From Sphingobacteriales bacterium 50-39 (GTDB taxonomy: Bacteria > Bacteroidota > Bacteroidia > Chitinophagales > Chitinophagaceae), in NCBI GenBank assembly GCA_001898505.1, contig MKTZ01000001.1, forward strand, positions 372,001-436,000: DNA of 64,000 bases. Direction: 5' to 3'. Within the stretch, counting starts at the first letter, position 1. Every line of letters starts with the position of its first letter. Below, one piece after another: positions 10,101-18,144 of the stretch. The notes under the pieces were generated by a model. The model was not told the DNA's origin, made no database searches, and saw only the letters and a program-made list of their open reading frames with translations. A program made the translations under genes and the position numbers.

Positions 10101-10454
10101 AAAAATACGTTTCGACTGACCGGGAACGTTGGGGGGCGGCTGACCAAGACCGGGGAATCTCTTTATCTCGACCTGGGTATGGTGAGGGATATGGCGAAGG
10201 TGAGGGTCAATGGGGTGTATGTGGGAGGGGCATGGACGCCACCATATGTAGTGGATATCAGTGCGGCGGTGAAGAAGGGTGTCAATGTGGTGGAGGTGGA
10301 GGTCGTGAATACCTGGGTGAACCGGCTGATTGGAGACAGCCGGCTGCCGGAGGGGGAAAGAAAGACCTGGATGAATGTGAATCCTTTTAAGCCGGATAGT
10401 GAGCTGGAATCATCGGGGTTGCTGGGGCCGGTGCGGGTCATTGCCGGACCGTGA
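7167..10454 (+). CDS. GH106 family glycosidase, probable alpha-L-rhamnosidase
   Basis: A 1095-aa secreted enzyme with a signal peptide cut near residue 26 (LMQATWGQ). The N-terminal part has the typical GH106 start (VYWYWISGNISREGVIRDLE, MKRAGINRAFIG, FNSPGWSGAGGPWVKP at about 115-130), a TIM-barrel catalytic region in the middle with several conserved acids (KVVVEDSYEVGG, GGEFWSEGD), and a C-terminal jelly-roll of the GH2 sugar-binding type (LYLDLGMVRDMAKVRVNG, NVVEVEVVNTWVNRL) at about 990-1090. Known GH106 enzymes remove terminal alpha-L-rhamnose, for example from rhamnogalacturonan II or I side chains. It is probably co-transcribed with the preceding receptor and convergent with the HTCS gene. 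The coding strand is unusually rich in G runs. The exact linkage cannot be read from sequence. Confidence 0.9.
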   Translation: MDQITVKRFLAGLFFSFLLMQATWGQNMYSGFQSPPDSIQTSVYWYWISGNISREGVIRDLEAMKRAGINRAFIGNVGIEETQKGKVRMFTPEWWDVLHAALKTATRLHIDIGMFNSPGWSGAGGPWVKPDQAMRYLVSSETVVHGPGGCNAALPVPASDFQDVRVIAYPRPGQYEASIFSLRPAVVAVPALSAADSLSCLIDGMENTEMHLPDGHEGDSLAVDVSVESPYTVRSLVLLPGRRSMRIEGAIEVKEAGGYRKIREFDLDRSNDALNVGFIPYGPLAVSLPATSGRTFRIVFYHWTKGSGIREMKLSASPVVGSYIEKTLGKMHPTPHPFWSAYQWPVEPEAGDTGLVIDADKVVDISSYMDKQGVLRWNVPVGDWVILRTGMTPTKVVNGPAPPEGTGLQGDKMSKERVAENFDAFIGEVLRRIPEEDRRSFKVVVEDSYEVGGQNWTDGMITAFSRRYGYDPTPYIPVMMGHVVGSEDRSDRFLWDLRRFIADKVAYDYVGGLREASHRHGLTTWLENYGHWGFPGEFLQYGGQSDEIGGEFWSEGDLGDIENRAASSSAHIYGKNKVSAESFTAGGGTYARYPALLKPRGDRFFTEGINNTLLHVFISQPDDRMPGINTWFGTEFNRHNTWFDQLDVFTTYLKRCNFMLRQGRYVADVAYFIGEDAPKMTGVRDPELPKGYSYDYINAEVIEKRLSIRDGRWMLPDGLSYKVLVLPKLKTMRPELLRRLDELVRQGGVLLGPAPERSPSLEDYGKADAEVRKLAGLMWGDLDGATVGTAGKQEGGNVRMVGKGKVVYGVGLREVLDMEKLSPDCAITGSDSVLFLHRTGGAEDIYFISNQTDHKVIVDAAFRVKGKAPEFWDPLLGKVRELPAFKQEGEVTRVPLELERYGSYFVVFKPGAAKGADGGVVKGNFPDAKIVAEVKGPWTVRFDTAFRGPAASVMFDELVDWAMSKDTAVKYFSGKAVYKNTFRLTGNVGGRLTKTGESLYLDLGMVRDMAKVRVNGVYVGGAWTPPYVVDISAAVKKGVNVVEVEVVNTWVNRLIGDSRLPEGERKTWMNVNPFKPDSELESSGLLGPVRVIAGP

Positions 10455-10504
10455 TGATCGTGCGACCAAATGTGCATATGGTTTTGAGAGCGGGGATGTG
10501 ATGA

Positions 10505-13500
10505 CTATCCCTTGTTCTTCTGAGCCCTATAAGCTGACGGGGCGACATCGAACTCCTGCTTGAATTGCTGAGCGAAATATTTGGGATTGTTGAAGCCAAC
10601 GGTATAGGCAATCTCAGAGATATTCATCTGGCTTTTCTCCAATAGTTCCGCGCCTCTTTTTAATCTAAAATAGCGGATGAATTCCACGGGTGTCCGTCCT
10701 GTGATGAGCAGCAGGCGTTTATAAAAAGTGCTGCGGCTGGTATTGAGCAGGTGGCTCATTTCTTCCACGGAAAGATCGGGGTTGGTTATATTTTTTTCCA
10801 ATTCGCGCAATACGGACTGGAGGAATTCGTCATCGGCGGACCGTATCTCTATGTGTGCGGGACCGGCATCCACCTGCCGCTGGTAGATGTTTCGGATGGT
10901 CTCTTTGTATTCCAGCAGATTGCGTACGCGGGATTGCAGCACTTCGAAGTTGAAGGGTTTTGCGATGAAGTCGCTGGCCCCTGTCTCCAGGCTTTTGAGC
11001 TGTGTGTGCTCTTCGGTGAGCGCGGTCAGAAGGATGACGGGTATCTGTTGCGTACGCGGGTCTGTCCTTATCTTCTTACAAAGTTCGATGCCATTCATGA
11101 CGGGCATGCTGATATCGCTGACGATGAGGTCGGGGTGCAGGGAAAGGGCTTTTTTCCATCCATCCCGTCCATCCGAGGCTTCGTGTATCGTGTAGTTGGA
11201 CCGTAAGTTATCCTTTAAATAAAAACGGAAGTCTTCATTGTCTTCGACGATGAGGATGGATTTTTTCTTACGGGAAGTGGATTTGTAGGCGACGGGATCT
11301 GCCGGGGGTGGCTCAGAGGGCTCCGAGGTGACGGGATGTCCGTTGCCTGTGGTGAGAAGAGGGGTTCCCCCGGCGGGTGTGGTCAGGCTTTCAGCGGGCG
11401 TGGTCAGGCTTTCGTCAATGGACAAACGCTTGCAGGGCAGCATGACGGTGAAGCAGCTGCCTTTGTTGATCTCGCTCTCCACGGTGACGCGGCCGCGATG
11501 CATTTTTACGAACTCCAGAGAGATGGCCAGCCCGATGCCGCTGCCCTGGTTGAGGATGGAGTCGGGGGTCTTGGTCTGGAAGAAGCGATCGAATATCTTT
11601 TCCTGCTGGTCGGCGGCGATGCCGATGCCTGTGTCGCGGACTTTTATATAAAGCTCCGCCTCCTCATCATTGACATCGATGATGGAGGCGTCTACCCATA
11701 CCTGACCATTCACGGGGGTGAACTTGAATGCATTCGACAGGAGGTTGAACAGTATCCGTTCGAGCTTGTCGTGATCAAAGTAGGTGTAGAGGGGAGATGT
11801 GGAGGAGGCTATATAATTAAATGAAATATGCTTTCTGTCCGCCAGGTCCACAAAGGACATGGAGACATCCTTTACGAACTGGAGGATATTGCCGGGGCGG
11901 GCGTTCAGCTTCAGCTCGTTGGCTTCCATTTTTCGGAAGTCGAGCAGCTGGTTGACGAGATGCAGGAGGCGTCTGGCGTTGCGGCGGATCATTTCAAACT
12001 GCGGCACCTGTGTCTGCCGGCCGGGCTGTTCGAGCAATTTCTCCACAGGGGCGAGGATCAGGGAAAGGGGTGTTCTCAGCTCGTGGCTCATGTTGGTGAG
12101 GAAGCGGATCTTCATCCTGTCTATCTCGTGCATGTTGCGGGCGTTCTCCCGTTCCTGCTCCAGCGAAAAGCGCATCCGTGCCCGGCGGAGGACCATCTTT
12201 CTGGCAAAGTAGAGGAGGGCGAGGATGGCTACAACATATAGCGCATAAGCCCAGCGTGTCTTCCAGAAGGGTGGGAATACGTGGATCTTCAGGGAGGCCT
12301 CGTTGCTATTCCAGTCGCCGTCCTCGTCGGCGGCCCGGACACGGAATGTATAATCTCCTGCATCGAGGTTGGTATAGGTGGCTTTGCGCACTTTTCCATC
12401 CGTGACGAGCCAGCTCTTGTCGAATCCTTCCAGCTTGTAAGCGTATTTGTCCTTTGTATGCTGGAAGAAGTCCAGGGAAGCAAATTCCAGGGAAAAGACA
12501 TTGTCATTGTGCCGGAGGGTGATCTCGCTGGTGCTGGATAGTGATTTGTCGAGGATGACGTGTCCGTTGACAGGTTCGCCGGGCCGGACGATCCTGTTGA
12601 AGAGCTGCAGGTCGGTGAGCACGATCGGGGGGATGGCCTTGCGATGAACGATACGGGAGGGGTCGAAGATATTGAGCCCGTTGTGTCCACCCAGGAGCAT
12701 GTTGCCGTCACTGACGAGCAGGCCTGCCTTTTCGTTGAACTCTCTGCCCTGCAGGCCGTCCGACTCGTAGAAATTATTAAAAACGGGGTGCAGGCTGCCG
12801 GGTGGGGCGGACCAGTCGCCGGACAGACGACTGACTCCATTCAGCGTGCTGACCCAGATGTCGTGCTGTTTGTCCTCAATGATGCATTGGATGGTATTGT
12901 CCGGAAGACCATTCTCCGGACTGAATGACTGGAATCGGCGCCGGGCCGGATCAAAAATATCGAGCCCTTCGCGGGTGCCTACCCACATGTATCCATGGCT
13001 GTCGCAGAGGAGGTAGTTGACATTATCGGAGCTGAGGTTGTTGCTATCGCTGGAATAGTGGACGAAGCGTCCCGAACCCTTGTCCAGCACATCGATGCCA
13101 TAGCCTGTGCCTATCCATAATTGATGGCGGCTGTCCTCGGTGATACTCGATACATAGTTATTCCTGATGGAGCCAGGGATACTAATATTATAATGGTAGA
13201 AAGCGCCCGTACGTTTGTCGAGCCTGTCCATTCCCTGTGCGAGGGTGCCGACCCAAAGGTCATTCCCGGAATCGTCGTAGACGCACATCACCCTGTCGTC
13301 GGCGAGGCTGGACGGGTTTTTCGGGTCATGTCTGTAGTGGATGAATTTTTTCCCATCAAAACAATCCAGCCCTCCAAAATAGGTGCCTATCCAAAGGTTA
13401 TCATTTTTGTCCATCTTCAGGCTGACGATGACGTTGTTTGACAGGCTGTTGGTTTGTGCAGGGTCATGCCGGAACTGGCGGAATGTGCCTGTAGATCTGT

Positions 13501-14686
13501 CAAAATGGATCAGGCCTCCGCCGTTGGTCCCGATCCAGATGTTCCCTTTTTTGTCTTCGGCAAAGCCGCTGACGTCGTCGAACGGAAGACTGGAACTATT
13601 GCCGGGCTGGCGTCTGTATTGGGGGAACTGGAACCGCTCCTGGTGATAGTAGCTGATGGCGCTCTTGAACGTGCCTACCCAGATGGTACCGGAATAATCT
13701 CTGTAGACGGTGCTGATGCTGTTGTCCGGGAGACTTTTTTTATCGTCCTCGACATGGGTGATGGTCTTTATGCCGAAATCCTTTTTGTGTACGATGTCAA
13801 TGCCGCCATGGTCGGTTGCCATCCAGATGTCGCCGCGGGAGTCCTGGATAACGTTCTGGATCACGTTGCTGCTCAGCCGGGAGGGGCCGGTGTCCTGGGT
13901 AAGGTGTTTCAGTTCCCCTGTGAGAGGGGAATAATAGATGGCTCCTTTAAAGACCCCGTTGGAAGAAAGCCAGAGATCATTCTCCCTGTCGACGAAGATA
14001 TGGCAGATGGACAGGGGGGGAGTGACCGTCTGTTGCAGGATGGCTGTATTCAATACCACCTTGTTCAGGCGGCTGTCTATTTTTTCCATTCTGCCGTCTT
14101 CGTGTACGACCCAGCAATTGCCGTCGCCATCCGCCTGGGCGTTGCAGATGGGGGCGGGGCTGAGCGCATGCATGTCCCCCTCCCTGGGCTGGAAGGGGAT
14201 GATCCGGCCATCCGGCTGCAGGTGGTAAATGCCTTTGTCTTTGTAAATGAACCAAAAGTCGCCTTTACTGGCAACGATGTTCAGTAACCAGCTATCGGGG
14301 AGGGAGAGACTTCTCAGGTAGTCCAGGTAGCCGCGGCTGAACTTGTCGGTGGTGAGATCGTACATATTGAACCTGCCCGCGCGGGACTCTACCCAGAGCT
14401 TGCCGTCGGGGCCCTGGAACATTTGTTCTATATAGTTGTCGGACAGGGTATTGGTATCGCGGGTGTCGTGTTTATAGACTTTGAACTGGTAGCCGTCCCA
14501 GCGATCGAGGCCGGATGCGGTGCCAAACCACATATAGCCGCGGGCATCTTTATATATCGAGGTGATATGGTTATTGGACAGACCGCCTGCCACGTCGAGG
14601 TGAGAAAAAGCATAGTCGTTGGATTGACCATATGGCCGGGTGAAGGGAATCCATAATAATATAAGCAGTAGTATTCGGGATTTCAT
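10505..14686 (-). CDS. Hybrid two-component system regulator (HTCS) of PUL A
   Basis: A 1393-aa one-protein sensor/regulator. After a signal peptide (about residues 1-20) come roughly a dozen Reg_prop propeller blades (repeated D..GNLWIGT-type motifs, about 25-680), a Y_Y_Y domain, a membrane helix at about 803-823, HisKA with His868 in SHELRTPLSL, an HATPase (DTGIG; GSGIGLA), a receiver with Asp1191 in IVSDISMP, and a C-terminal AraC-type DNA-binding domain (about 1285-1390). Family members bind an oligosaccharide in the periplasm and switch on the adjacent PUL. It is divergent from susC at 14904 with about 217 bp between starts. Between HATPase and receiver lies a low-complexity linker with a short direct repeat (SLTTPAESLTTPAG). 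All key phospho-residues are present. Confidence 0.96.
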   Translation of the reverse strand: MKSRILLLILLWIPFTRPYGQSNDYAFSHLDVAGGLSNNHITSIYKDARGYMWFGTASGLDRWDGYQFKVYKHDTRDTNTLSDNYIEQMFQGPDGKLWVESRAGRFNMYDLTTDKFSRGYLDYLRSLSLPDSWLLNIVASKGDFWFIYKDKGIYHLQPDGRIIPFQPREGDMHALSPAPICNAQADGDGNCWVVHEDGRMEKIDSRLNKVVLNTAILQQTVTPPLSICHIFVDRENDLWLSSNGVFKGAIYYSPLTGELKHLTQDTGPSRLSSNVIQNVIQDSRGDIWMATDHGGIDIVHKKDFGIKTITHVEDDKKSLPDNSISTVYRDYSGTIWVGTFKSAISYYHQERFQFPQYRRQPGNSSSLPFDDVSGFAEDKKGNIWIGTNGGGLIHFDRSTGTFRQFRHDPAQTNSLSNNVIVSLKMDKNDNLWIGTYFGGLDCFDGKKFIHYRHDPKNPSSLADDRVMCVYDDSGNDLWVGTLAQGMDRLDKRTGAFYHYNISIPGSIRNNYVSSITEDSRHQLWIGTGYGIDVLDKGSGRFVHYSSDSNNLSSDNVNYLLCDSHGYMWVGTREGLDIFDPARRRFQSFSPENGLPDNTIQCIIEDKQHDIWVSTLNGVSRLSGDWSAPPGSLHPVFNNFYESDGLQGREFNEKAGLLVSDGNMLLGGHNGLNIFDPSRIVHRKAIPPIVLTDLQLFNRIVRPGEPVNGHVILDKSLSSTSEITLRHNDNVFSLEFASLDFFQHTKDKYAYKLEGFDKSWLVTDGKVRKATYTNLDAGDYTFRVRAADEDGDWNSNEASLKIHVFPPFWKTRWAYALYVVAILALLYFARKMVLRRARMRFSLEQERENARNMHEIDRMKIRFLTNMSHELRTPLSLILAPVEKLLEQPGRQTQVPQFEMIRRNARRLLHLVNQLLDFRKMEANELKLNARPGNILQFVKDVSMSFVDLADRKHISFNYIASSTSPLYTYFDHDKLERILFNLLSNAFKFTPVNGQVWVDASIIDVNDEEAELYIKVRDTGIGIAADQQEKIFDRFFQTKTPDSILNQGSGIGLAISLEFVKMHRGRVTVESEINKGSCFTVMLPCKRLSIDESLTTPAESLTTPAGGTPLLTTGNGHPVTSEPSEPPPADPVAYKSTSRKKKSILIVEDNEDFRFYLKDNLRSNYTIHEASDGRDGWKKALSLHPDLIVSDISMPVMNGIELCKKIRTDPRTQQIPVILLTALTEEHTQLKSLETGASDFIAKPFNFEVLQSRVRNLLEYKETIRNIYQRQVDAGPAHIEIRSADDEFLQSVLRELEKNITNPDLSVEEMSHLLNTSRSTFYKRLLLITGRTPVEFIRYFRLKRGAELLEKSQMNISEIAYTVGFNNPKYFAQQFKQEFDVAPSAYRAQKNKG

Positions 14687-14750
14687 AAACTATACGGCAG
14701 GGTATGTGGGGCAAACCCGGCAATCTTATGTTTCAAATATAATGGTTATG

Positions 14751-14824
14751 GATCATCTATTTGACCCCAAGGGGATCATTTGCGTGTCCTTTAAAACATA
14801 TGACTACCCAGTTTGATCATTTTG
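14751..14824 (+). promoter_or_regulatory. Repeated GATCAT motifs in HTCS/susC intergenic region
   Basis: Three GATCAT hexamers occur at 14751, 14774 and 14815, each followed within a few bases by TTTG (GATCATCTATTTGACC, GATCATTTGCG, GATCATTTTGAGG). A small dyad, CCCCAAGGGG, sits at 14765-14774. They lie between the divergent HTCS and susC genes, where an HTCS AraC domain would bind. The role is inferred from position and repetition only. Confidence 0.4.
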
Positions 14825-14903
14825 AGGTCCGTCGTCCCCGCTGTTAGCTGCTATTTTTATGGAACCATCAAAATGGATGGGCAAACCAACAATTGATTGC
14901 GAT

Positions 14904-17900
14904 ATGAAAAAATTATCAGGGGTCCTTTCCCCTCCCTGCTACACATTGTTATTTCTCTTCCTCATTCTTTTTCAATCCCTTTCTGCCCAGCCGGGTACGG
15001 CTAAACGGATCACGGGCAAGGTCATTTCCCAGAGCAATGGGGCTGCCGTTCCGGGGGCCAGTATTATGGTCAAGGGGACAAAAAACCTGGTCAATACCAA
15101 TGACCAGGGGGAATATGTCATCATGGCGGCGTCGGGTGAGACGCTGGTGATCTCTTCGGTAGGTTTCTCCCAGAAAGAGGTGAAAGTGGGCGTTTCGGCG
15201 GTGGTGAATGTGGCGCTTGCGCAGGACTTCAGCCATCTCCAGGATGTGGTGGTGGTGGGATATGGCCGTATGAAGAAGACCGACCTGAGCAGCGCGGTCA
15301 ATACTATTTCGAACACGGACCTGAACAAAACGGTGAATGTAACGCTGGACGATGCTCTTCGGGGGAAGTCGCCCAATGTATATGTCTCTTCCAGCAGCGG
15401 GGCGCCCGGTGCGGGGTCGGCGGTGATCATCCGTGGGATCAGCACGGTGACGGGTAATTATCAACCCCTTTATGTGGTGGATGGGGTACAGATACGGCCG
15501 AGCATGGGGACGGGCGGTGCGTATAATTCCAACCCGGGTCTGGCCAATGAGGTAGCCGGGATCAATACGGACGATATCGAGAGTATCAGCGTGCTGGAAG
15601 GTCCTGCGGCCACCTCTATCTATGGGGCGGCGGGCGCCAACGGGGTACTGATGATAACTACCAAACAGGGGAAATCGGGGACCACGCGGGTAAATGCCAA
15701 CGAGTCCCAGACCATCCAAACGCGACCAAAGAACCTGCCCGTCATGAATTTAAAAGAGTATGCGGTCTATATCGGTAAGCTCCAGCAGTATGGGCTGGTG
15801 GGTGTAGAGCCGCCGGAGCTGCAGGATCCCAGCATACTTGGACCTGGTACGGACTGGCAGCATGCGTTGTACAATAATTCGATCATGCAGAACCATGCCA
15901 TGTCGATCAGCGGCGGGACGGAAAAATCCACTTTTTATTTCTCGGCCGATTATCTCAATCAGAGTGGCGTAGCCACCGGGTCCGGGTTCCAGCGGGGTAC
16001 GGTGCGGATCAATCTGGCGAACCAGGCGACCAAATGGCTGAAGTTCGGCACCAATCTCAGTCTCTTTACCACCAAGGAGAAGGCCAATACCTTCCAGAAC
16101 AATATTATCAACCTGGCCCTGGAGCAGAACCCCACTATCCCGGTGAAGAACCCGGATGGTAGTTTTGGAGGACCGGCCAATCTGGCGCAGGCGCAATATG
16201 CCGTCACGAATCCCATCGCGATCGCCAATCTGAACAACAACTACAATACTTCCTTTGGAGCCATTGGCGGTCTTACGCTGGACATCACGCCGATCAAGGG
16301 TTTGTTGTGGCATACGGAGGGCAACGGGAACTATACTTTCACCAACGGGTACCAGTTCAATCCGTATTATACGCTGGGGTCTTATTATCAAAGCTCTCCG
16401 ACATCCGGCAGCCGCAGTGCGGGGAATAACTATTGGGTCTCGCTCAACACGCGGTTGCAGTACAACTTCAATCTCGGTCTTCATAGTATAACAGCGATGG
16501 TGGGTCATGAGGCCGCTCAATATGCCTGGCAGTCGTTGAGTGCGTCCGGTCTCCGCTATGCCACCAGCTCGATCCAGGAGCTGAGTGTGGCTGACCCGTT
16601 GTCTCCTCCAGGTACGAGCTCGAGAGGGAATGGGGCCAATGAGAGTTATTTCGCCCGTTTGAACTATATCTATAATAATAAGTACATAGTAGAGGGGGTG
16701 GTGAGGAGAGATGGAAGTTCTAATTTCGGTCCGTCGAACCGGTTTGGCACCTTCCCCGCCGTATCGGTGGCGTGGAAGCTATCCGACGAGCCTTTCATGC
16801 GGGGGCTGCCCTTTATCAATGATCTCAAAGTCCGTGCGGAATATGGTATCTCCGGGAACGCCGGCTCCGGCGGCGCTGTCTATTCCAATCTTTATTCAAC
16901 TGCCACCGTGTGGGGGACAGGGTTTTTACCCTCCAACTTCCCCAACCCCGACTTGAAATGGGAGCAGGATCAATCTACGAACCTGGGTATCGACGCCCAT
17001 CTGTTCGGGGACCGGGTCGAGTTTATAGGCGACGTCTATTATAAGAAGATCTCGAACCTGATCCTGGAGGCCAGCGGTCCGATGTATCTGGGCGGCTATT
17101 TGAGCGGTGGATATGGAGGGCAGGTACAGTGGCCTGTAGAGAATTATGGGGGTATGGAGAACAAGGGTTTTGGCTTGTCGCTGAATACTGTGAATATTTC
17201 CCGTCGCGACTTCCAATGGAGGACCGGCATCAATTTCTCGATGGACAGAAATAAGGTCACCAAGCTCGTTTCGAGCATCTATACGCAATATTATTCCCAG
17301 ATCAACGACAGGCAGGCTGAATTTGCCACGCAGGTGGGGCAGCCTATCAGCATGATCATGGGCTATCAGGCGGAAGGTCTTTTCCAGAATTATAAGGAGC
17401 TGGCCACGCATGCGATACAGACCGGTACCAGCGATGCCCAGGCGCCACGGATCATCGATGCGACGAGGGGTTCATGGGTAGGGGATATCAAATACAAGGA
17501 CGTGAATGGGGACGGCTATGTGGATACGAAGGATATAACGGCTATCGGAAATCCGTGGCCGAAGTTTACGTATGGGTTCACGTCTACGATGTCCTGGAAG
17601 GGATTCGAGCTGAGCCTCTTCTTTATGGGTGTAAATGGCAATCAACTGTTGAACCTTACGCGCTATCAGAATGAGACCCTGCCGCAGGGAACGGGGCCAT
17701 ACAACAATCACTTCAAGAACGTCATCAATTTTGCTGTGCCGAGCAGTCTCAAGCCCGAGGATGTGCTGATCGCGACGTTGACTAATCCCGGTCACCAAGT
17801 CCCCAATGTCTTTGTGGATGCGAATGGCAACAACCGGATATCGACATGGAATGTGGAGGATGGCTCTTATCTCAAGCTGAAGAATGCACGTATCAGCTAC

Positions 17901-18113
17901 CGGGTGCCCAGCAGGTATTTATCGCAGACGCATATCCTCCGGGGGGCGCTTGCTACGTTCCAGGTGCAGAATGTCTTTACCATCACGCATTATACGGGGT
18001 ATGATCCGGAGGTAGGTATTTATAATTACGGTGGCGTGAATCTCGTAGGTGTAGATGAGGGCAGATATCCTTCGACGAGGTCATACACTTTTAGCCTGTC
18101 TTTGGATTTTTGA
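14904..18113 (+). CDS. SusC/RagA-type TonB-linked outer-membrane transporter (PUL A)
   Basis: An approximately 1069-aa glycan importer. The ATG at 14904 gives a signal peptide (MKKLSG...LLFLFLILFQSLSA); an in-frame ATG at 14859 would add 15 atypical residues. After it come a CarboxypepD_reg domain (RITGKVISQSNGAAVPGAS), the linker DVVVVGYG, a plug domain with the family motif ending TSIYGAAGANGVLMITT, and the C-terminal barrel ending in TFSLSLDF. There is no STN domain, in keeping with HTCS rather than sigma/FecR control. It pairs with the SusD-like protein beginning 31 bp downstream; together they import oligosaccharides across the outer membrane by a TonB-driven pedal-bin mechanism. Confidence 0.97.
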   Translation: MKKLSGVLSPPCYTLLFLFLILFQSLSAQPGTAKRITGKVISQSNGAAVPGASIMVKGTKNLVNTNDQGEYVIMAASGETLVISSVGFSQKEVKVGVSAVVNVALAQDFSHLQDVVVVGYGRMKKTDLSSAVNTISNTDLNKTVNVTLDDALRGKSPNVYVSSSSGAPGAGSAVIIRGISTVTGNYQPLYVVDGVQIRPSMGTGGAYNSNPGLANEVAGINTDDIESISVLEGPAATSIYGAAGANGVLMITTKQGKSGTTRVNANESQTIQTRPKNLPVMNLKEYAVYIGKLQQYGLVGVEPPELQDPSILGPGTDWQHALYNNSIMQNHAMSISGGTEKSTFYFSADYLNQSGVATGSGFQRGTVRINLANQATKWLKFGTNLSLFTTKEKANTFQNNIINLALEQNPTIPVKNPDGSFGGPANLAQAQYAVTNPIAIANLNNNYNTSFGAIGGLTLDITPIKGLLWHTEGNGNYTFTNGYQFNPYYTLGSYYQSSPTSGSRSAGNNYWVSLNTRLQYNFNLGLHSITAMVGHEAAQYAWQSLSASGLRYATSSIQELSVADPLSPPGTSSRGNGANESYFARLNYIYNNKYIVEGVVRRDGSSNFGPSNRFGTFPAVSVAWKLSDEPFMRGLPFINDLKVRAEYGISGNAGSGGAVYSNLYSTATVWGTGFLPSNFPNPDLKWEQDQSTNLGIDAHLFGDRVEFIGDVYYKKISNLILEASGPMYLGGYLSGGYGGQVQWPVENYGGMENKGFGLSLNTVNISRRDFQWRTGINFSMDRNKVTKLVSSIYTQYYSQINDRQAEFATQVGQPISMIMGYQAEGLFQNYKELATHAIQTGTSDAQAPRIIDATRGSWVGDIKYKDVNGDGYVDTKDITAIGNPWPKFTYGFTSTMSWKGFELSLFFMGVNGNQLLNLTRYQNETLPQGTGPYNNHFKNVINFAVPSSLKPEDVLIATLTNPGHQVPNVFVDANGNNRISTWNVEDGSYLKLKNARISYRVPSRYLSQTHILRGALATFQVQNVFTITHYTGYDPEVGIYNYGGVNLVGVDEGRYPSTRSYTFSLSLDF

Positions 18114-18144
18114 TACGGAGCCGCCAAGCGCGGATACATTATAC

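Noticed and set aside
13454-14287. A 277-codon open frame antisense to the HTCS propeller region
   Set aside because: It mirrors the Reg_prop repeats of the real gene and shows no domain, signal or start context.
14734-14741. TATATTTG on the minus strand upstream of the HTCS gene, a possible -7 element
   Set aside because: No TTTG or TTG lies 19 bp upstream of it, so the promoter is not supported.
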